In this document: piece by piece, positions 32,135 to 64,000 of the stretch | Numbering within the stretch: position 1 is the stretch's first letter | How the letters are laid out: each line of letters opens with the position of its first letter | From: Eublepharis macularius | Lineage: Eukaryota; Chordata; Lepidosauria; Squamata; Eublepharidae | Direction of reading: 5' to 3' | DNA length: 64,000 nt | NCBI RefSeq assembly: GCF_028583425.1 | Contig: NC_072793.1 | Span: 95,403,689 to 95,467,688, forward strand | Program-made: the position numbers and the translations under genes | The notes under the pieces: model-generated | What the model was told of the DNA's origin: nothing | The model's database searches: none | What the model saw: the letters and a program-made list of their open reading frames with translations, nothing else

Positions 32135-32890
32135 GCTGTTGTATATGTGTTATGTGCCATCAAGATGCTTCCAGCTGATGGCGACCAAATGAATTAACAA
32201 CCTCCAGAATGTCCTATTGTTAACAACCTTGCTCAGATCTTGCAAACTGAAGAATGAGGCTTCCTTTATTGAGTCAATCCATCTCAGTTTGGGTCGTCCT
32301 CTTTTCCTACTACCATCAACTTTTCCAAGCATCATTGTCTTTTCAGTGACATCTTCTCATGATGTGACCAAAATATTATAGCCTTAGTTTTGTCATTTTA
32401 GCTTCTAGGGAGAATTCAGGCTTGATTTGATCTAGAACCAACTTATTTGTCTTTTTGGCAGTCCATGATATCTGTAAAACTCTCCTTCAGCTCCACACTT
32501 CAAATGTGATGCTGGAGAAAAGTTTTCAGCATTCTTCACTGTCCAACCTTCACATTCATACTTAATAATGGGGAATACCACAGTATGAATTATCTTCGTC
32601 CCCAGAGACACTTAAGGATCCTTAAGGATAATTTCTAGTTCCTTAGGCTGCCCTTCCAAGTCTCAATCATCTTCTAATTTCTTAGTTGCAGCCTCCATTT
32701 TGGTTGATGATTGAGCCAAAGAATAGAAAGTTTTCAACAATTTCAATTTCTTCATTGTCAACCTTAACATCGCGTAATTCTTTGGTAGTTGTTACTTCTG
32801 GCTCCTTGATGTTTAACTGTAATGCTGCTTTGGCACTTTCTCCCTTAACTTTCATCAGTAGTCCTGCCATTACTGAGCTACATTAGTTGA
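32135..32890 (-). mobile_element. BovB (RTE) LINE, 5'-truncated 3' portion
   Basis: The minus strand encodes BovB reverse-transcriptase pieces in broken frames: LLMKVKGESAKAALQLNIKE with VDNEEIEIVENFLFFGSIIN (compare the usual VTDFIFLGSKI), then near the 3' end MMLGKVDGSRKRGRPKLRWI and VNNRTFWRLLIHLVAISWKH. The 3' end GGTCGCCATCAGCTGGAAGC is the typical BovB terminus. It lies between MON1A and RBM6 and is decayed. Confidence 0.88.
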
Positions 32891-33600
32891 ACATGTAGAA
32901 GGAAAAAAGCACCCTACCGAAGCAGCATGGCTTCTGCCTTGTCTTACAAAAGCTGTTAGAATGATTTGGCAATATTGTATTGACAAGCAATGTTTGTAGA
33001 CATTGTGTACTTGGGGTTTCAAAAAAGCTTTGGAAGTCCTTCATGAAAGGGAACTTGCAGCCTGTTTACTCAAAATTACTACTTTGTTCAATAGAACTTA
33101 CTTCCAAGTATGTGTGTGTAGTTTGCTGACTCAGAAGTTTGAATCCCATATATACATTGAAGTTCTTGCACCCTCTAGAAGTTACTGGAACTGTAAACTC
33201 TAGAGGGAGTTTACACAACGCCATTAAAAGTATATATAACTACAAAAACTGACAGCATACATACATATCGGGGCACGAATAAATCCAGAACAGTTATAGC
33301 TACATTTATCAATTATATAACTAGGAGAAAAGGGGGAGAAGTCTGAGCCAAGGCACAGCTCCCAAACTGATTTGCAAAACTCATCCTCAGTACAGTAACA
33401 CATAAAATGAATCATGAAGAGAGTACTTCTGATCATCTGCAGAACGCTTTCCCTACACTGTGTAATAACAACAAAGCGCCCTTCTATCCTTTGAAATGGA
33501 AAACTTGACCAGAGAGCGTTAGAGAATATTCCATAATTTATCAGTGTTAATCAGTATCTCATCAGCGATCTTTGCTACCGACACTTGTAGTTAGTCGTCA
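32891..33600. other. Intergenic strip upstream of RBM6, nothing recognised
   Basis: One MITE-like phrase (AATAGAACTTACTTCCAAG) is near 33090. Otherwise I recognise nothing. Confidence 0.4.
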
Positions 33601-33627
33601 TCGCCTTCCTTACAGGGTCAGTCCCCG

Positions 33628-33652
33628 ACTACAAGGCCCAACATGCATAGCG
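33628..33652 (+). promoter_or_regulatory. ZNF143 (SBS)-like motif at RBM6 promoter
   Basis: ACTACAAGGCCCAACATGCA at 33628-33647 matches the consensus ACTACAATTCCCAGAATGCA at 16 of 20 positions, including the invariant ACTACAA, CCCA and ATGC blocks. GCG follows shortly after. It faces RBM6 and lies about 200 bp upstream of the exon 1 donor. Confidence 0.7.
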
Positions 33653-33669
33653 AAGGAAGAGGAAACAAG

Positions 33670-33861
33670 AGGGAAGTAGGCTCTTTATTATTCCTTTCGG
33701 TGCACAGCACCATAGAATCGACAGGTGAGACCGTCCTGCGCGTGCGCACCGGGGTGAGGGTCACATGGGTGAGCGTCCCGGAGTTTCCGGTTTCCTCTTG
33801 GTGGGCGGCGGGGCTTCGCTAAGGCCCGCTGGTGCTGCTGCCGCCGCCGTTTTTTCCTGAG
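33670..33861 (+). other. RBM6: Probable RBM6 non-coding exon 1
   Basis: CpG-rich DNA (GCGCGTGCGCACCGGGG, GGCGGCGGGGC) ends at the donor CTGAG/GTAAGG (33862). An earlier donor CGACAG/GTGAGA at 33724 is an alternative. The CpG island continues into the intron to about 34180. The 5' limit is estimated from the promoter motif. Confidence 0.65.
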
Positions 33862-34814
33862 GTAAGGCTCTTTCCTTTACACTCGGTTGTATGCGGAGGG
33901 TGCCGCCCCATCTCCCGCTTGCCGGGAGCAAAGGGTCACGTTGCCTGTTGCGGTGCTGCGACACTCGGGAGGTGCGCTGGGGGCTGACAGGCCCACGGGG
34001 CGGCGGAGAGGTCGGTCTGCTGCAAGGATCTTGGCGGCCTTTATGACTTCCCAGTCAGTGCGGCCTGCCCTGGCAGCGGTAGTTGGGCAAGGGGAAATTC
34101 GGCGTGCCTTTTTTGTGGAGAGGAGGCTGGCGGACATGCAGCCCGAGGGGAGGAGGCGGGGCTTGCTGTCGCTGGTGGAGCTCCGTTAGTTGAAGGTTTA
34201 TGTGAGGCCGCGACTCAAAGTGGTAGTCGCCCCTGGCTGTTTTATGGTGCCATGGAGTCGACTTATGCCATCAGCGTTGTGAGCTAGAACTAACTGTAAA
34301 TGCTAAATGCTCAGGTGGGGTGTATATACTTGCACACGAATATTAACAGGAGGAAAATGTAAAGAATGGAGTCAAAACATGTTTTGTGTGTAGAAAGCTC
34401 TAGACTCAGTTTTCGCCATCTTCATTTAAGCAGCCTTTGGTAACAGTGAGAGCAACTGTGTTTGTTGGTGGTGTGCTGCTAATAGACTAGAGCAGGCTAG
34501 GTGTGTAGTATGCTACATGTCTGATATTTTCAGTCAGTTTCTTGAATCATTAAATTTCATCCGTATTGAAGTTTAGCTGAGGCTAAAAGCTATTGTACTA
34601 GATGGTCTTAAAGCTGCAACACTGAATTGATTAAATACTTCTTAACTATCTAAAATGCTGACCTTCAGTAACTGGGCAACATGCTTAAAATACTTATTAT
34701 TTTTAGTACAAGTACTTAAAAAAATCAGTTAGCAGACATTTTTTGAGCTGCCACACAGTGTGTGAGGGAAGGGAGGGGATGCCTTTTTAAAGATGGTGCT
34801 GCTGCAGTACGTAA

Positions 34815-35155
34815 ACTTTTAACATTTATTAAAATGTTTAAACCCTCCCTTTTCTCTTGGCTCAAGGTGGCTTACAAATAATAAATACAACATGGAATGT
34901 GTAAATCAAATTACTACCCCCATTCCTCTCTTTCCCCTTTAAAAGATGCTTGCCATTCATATATCCTTCAGAAGCCCTGGCAAACAAGCTCTGCAGCACC
35001 TCCTAAAGATCGCCAGTGAGGGTAGCCTATTCCACAGTGTGGGAGTCACAATGGAGAAGGTCCCGACTCTGGTCAATGCCATGTGGACCACACTGACTAG
35101 GAGAGCAGCCAGCACGTGGCAGCCTGATGACCACAGTTGTTTCTAGGGAATGCAT
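34815..35155 (-). mobile_element. L2-like LINE 3' end fragment
   Basis: The left part (TTTAAACCCTCCCTTTTCTC, GGCTCAAGGTGGCTTACAAA) is the complement of a LINE tail. The right part (GTGAGGGTAGCCTATTCCAC) is the complement of 3' UTR sequence like that at 1150-1250 (CAAGGCAGAGCATTCCACCA). It lies in RBM6 intron 1. Confidence 0.55.
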
Positions 35156-35159
35156 GAAC

Positions 35160-36285
35160 ATCCATAACCTATTTAAAACTAACGTTTTTTTTCTGCAAAA
35201 TTATTGTTGTGCTGTAATGACCTGCTGTTTAAAACTTATGTGATTCATTGATCAGCATATCCTTAATTGGATGACAGTTCTTAAGACTTAGAGAGGTCAT
35301 GCCGCAGGGCTAGGTGTTAATTTGTTGCATTAAGCTTTTATTTCCAAGAGCATGTAGGTATTGCGAAGAAGACTACTTATTCATAGAGCTTATGTACTGG
35401 CTTTTCACATTATCCATGAAGTATAAAGAGAAAGGAAAGAAACACATGTGTGACTCCTTAAGATTCTGATTGCTACCTTCTTAGGAGCTGACAAAATAAT
35501 TGTGGTGTTAGTTTTCCAAAGCAGAAATCCATCTCATTAGTTGCATGAAGTGAGCAGTGAAAATTTTTCAAAAAATGTATTATATGCTTATGTCCAGGTA
35601 CTGTTTAGGAAGGTGAATTTTTTAAAAAAAATTGGCATAGCTACCTGATGAATCAATGAATAGAAGTAAATGAGGGTGAATATTAGATGTCAGCCAATCT
35701 GTGTGTGTGTATATATATATAAAATAAATAAATAAAGGGGCCCGGGCACATTTCACATTTGTGTGTTGAGGCTTCATTTACATAATACCATGCGGGACAG
35801 AATTACTGTTTGTATTAACCCTTAGTTACAACCTAAAAGAAATTTTCAGATATGTTAAGATAATTCTAGGTTAGAAATGGCATGTTCTGAGATTGAAATG
35901 TTCACATACATTTCTTTGTGTTTCCATTTCTGATGTTTGGTTTTTATTCTCTTCTACAGAGATGGTCCTGCTTGTCCTATGTAAAACTATAGGAAAGCAT
36001 TTGTTGGTGTATTGGTTATTTGCCATAATCTAAAGTGAAGTGGATTGCTAAAGCAGAATAAATTATCCCATAGTAATTCTTGATCTTCAAGAAAATACAT
36101 ACGGTTATTTGAGCCAAATCACCATTGGTTTGCTTATTCTAAGGAAATATATGGCCTTGAAAGCCTTGGGCCGTACTGTTGACTTCTAGTGGCAACTGGG
36201 AAACTTTCTAATTCTGGATGCTGAATAATTAGATTCATGAGCATCTTGGCGGTGGAGGATAATTATGTCATATCCGGCCTTTTAA
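35160..36285. other. RBM6 intron 1, nothing recognised
   Basis: AT-rich. A (TG)n(TA)n(AAAT)n microsatellite lies at about 35700-35737. Confidence 0.45.
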
Positions 36286-36312
36286 ACAAACAAACAAACA
36301 AACAAAAACAAA
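36284..36312. repeat. (AAAC)n microsatellite
   Basis: About seven AAAC units. Confidence 0.8.
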
Positions 36313-36559
36313 CTCTTAGCAAAAGAAACGTAAAATACAATGGGGTCATAGTAGGCCAACAAAGGGTCATTCCATGGAACAGATGGCTACTTTAAAATGA
36401 TCCTTTTTCAGTTCAGAAGAGTTGCACAGTCTCAGGGCTTTTTGTTGGAAATGAATAATTAAAATGAACAGCAGATTAAGGTATGATATTTATTTTTCAC
36501 AGATTCTGCAGTTTAACAACAAAAATAACTTAATTTTCTGATTGTCTGTCGTGGACAAA

Positions 36560-63510
<26,951 letters not shown>

Positions 63511-64000
63511 GTTGCTTTACACTTCGGTCGAAAATGCTTCTAGAAGAATATTTTTGTGGGGAGGGTGGATGCTGAGGATTTTTTTGGAAACAGTTCAAAG
63601 GAAGCTTTTCCCCTCTCCAGTAAATACAGTGAGGCAGCTAAAATGCTGATGTTTCTCAGAAATCTAGAAAGGTGTAAGAATGTTATTCTAAAATAGTTTG
63701 TTTTTCTGATTACTCTGCCTTCTCTAGTTGTGCATGCCTTGCAGACTTGATAGATTCAAAGTACGGTAGTTATGAAAACGTTCCCCGTTCTGGTAGCTGT
63801 CCTTGTGAGTTTGTGTATATTGTGGATTCCAAGTGACAAGAGCTAAGCTGCTAACCTCAGATGTTTCATTTTCTTGACGCTGAACAGTAAATGAATTTTT
63901 TTTCTTCCTGTAAGCCAAAGCCAAATAGTACCATGTTTGAATATACACACACAGAGAACACTAATGTTTCTGGGCTAGACCATTACTATGCAGCTCGTAG
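63511..64000. other. RBM6 intron, nothing recognised
   Basis: The window ends inside this intron. No exon or repeat is seen. Confidence 0.5.

Overview
The window reads as vertebrate nuclear DNA, most likely from a squamate reptile (lizard or snake). The two host genes are vertebrate by protein sequence. The repeats point to a squamate: a BovB (RTE) LINE, L2/CR1-like LINE ends, MIR-like tRNA SINEs, 5S rRNA-derived SINEs with a BovB-like tail, many hAT-type MITEs and a DIRS-type retroelement. The species cannot be fixed from the sequence alone.

Two divergent host genes explain the conserved content. MON1A lies on the minus strand: five coding exons between 12769 and 25534, and a probable non-coding first exon near 30416-30640. 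Together they encode a 548-residue Rab7 exchange-factor subunit. RBM6 lies on the plus strand: a non-coding first exon ending at 33861, then coding exons at 36560, 50067, 51786, 53793 and 63437. It runs off the right edge after residue 529, inside its first RNA-recognition motif. This is the same head-to-head neighbourhood as human chromosome 3p21.3. Both promoters sit in CpG-rich DNA, and each carries a match to the ZNF143 (SBS) consensus.

Everything else recognised is repeat-derived. Region 1-12.7 kb is downstream of MON1A and holds an L2-like LINE, SINEs and hAT MITEs. One of these MITEs has a minisatellite core and a perfect 8-bp target duplication. MON1A introns (12.9-30.4 kb) hold a GAACC-rich hAT MITE, a 181-bp palindrome decaying at CpG sites, an ORF1-only L1 element with a perfect 22-bp target duplication, and a U2 snRNA fragment joined to unrelated DNA. 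The 3-kb intergenic strip (30.7-33.6 kb) holds SINEs and a BovB fragment. RBM6 intron 2 (36.6-50.1 kb) holds a 730-bp hAT MITE and, antisense to RBM6, an almost whole DIRS-type tyrosine-recombinase retroelement (41.4-47.6 kb) with inverted terminal repeats and an internal complementary region. RBM6 intron 4 holds a transposon with long inverted repeats. RBM6 intron 5 holds a second, broken DIRS-like fossil into which a 219-bp hAT MITE has jumped.

No bacterial-type operon, CRISPR array, functional tRNA gene or rRNA gene is visible. The most unusual items are the ORF1-only L1, the U2-headed chimera, the DIRS element with a readable circle-junction region, and the paired ZNF143-like promoter motifs.
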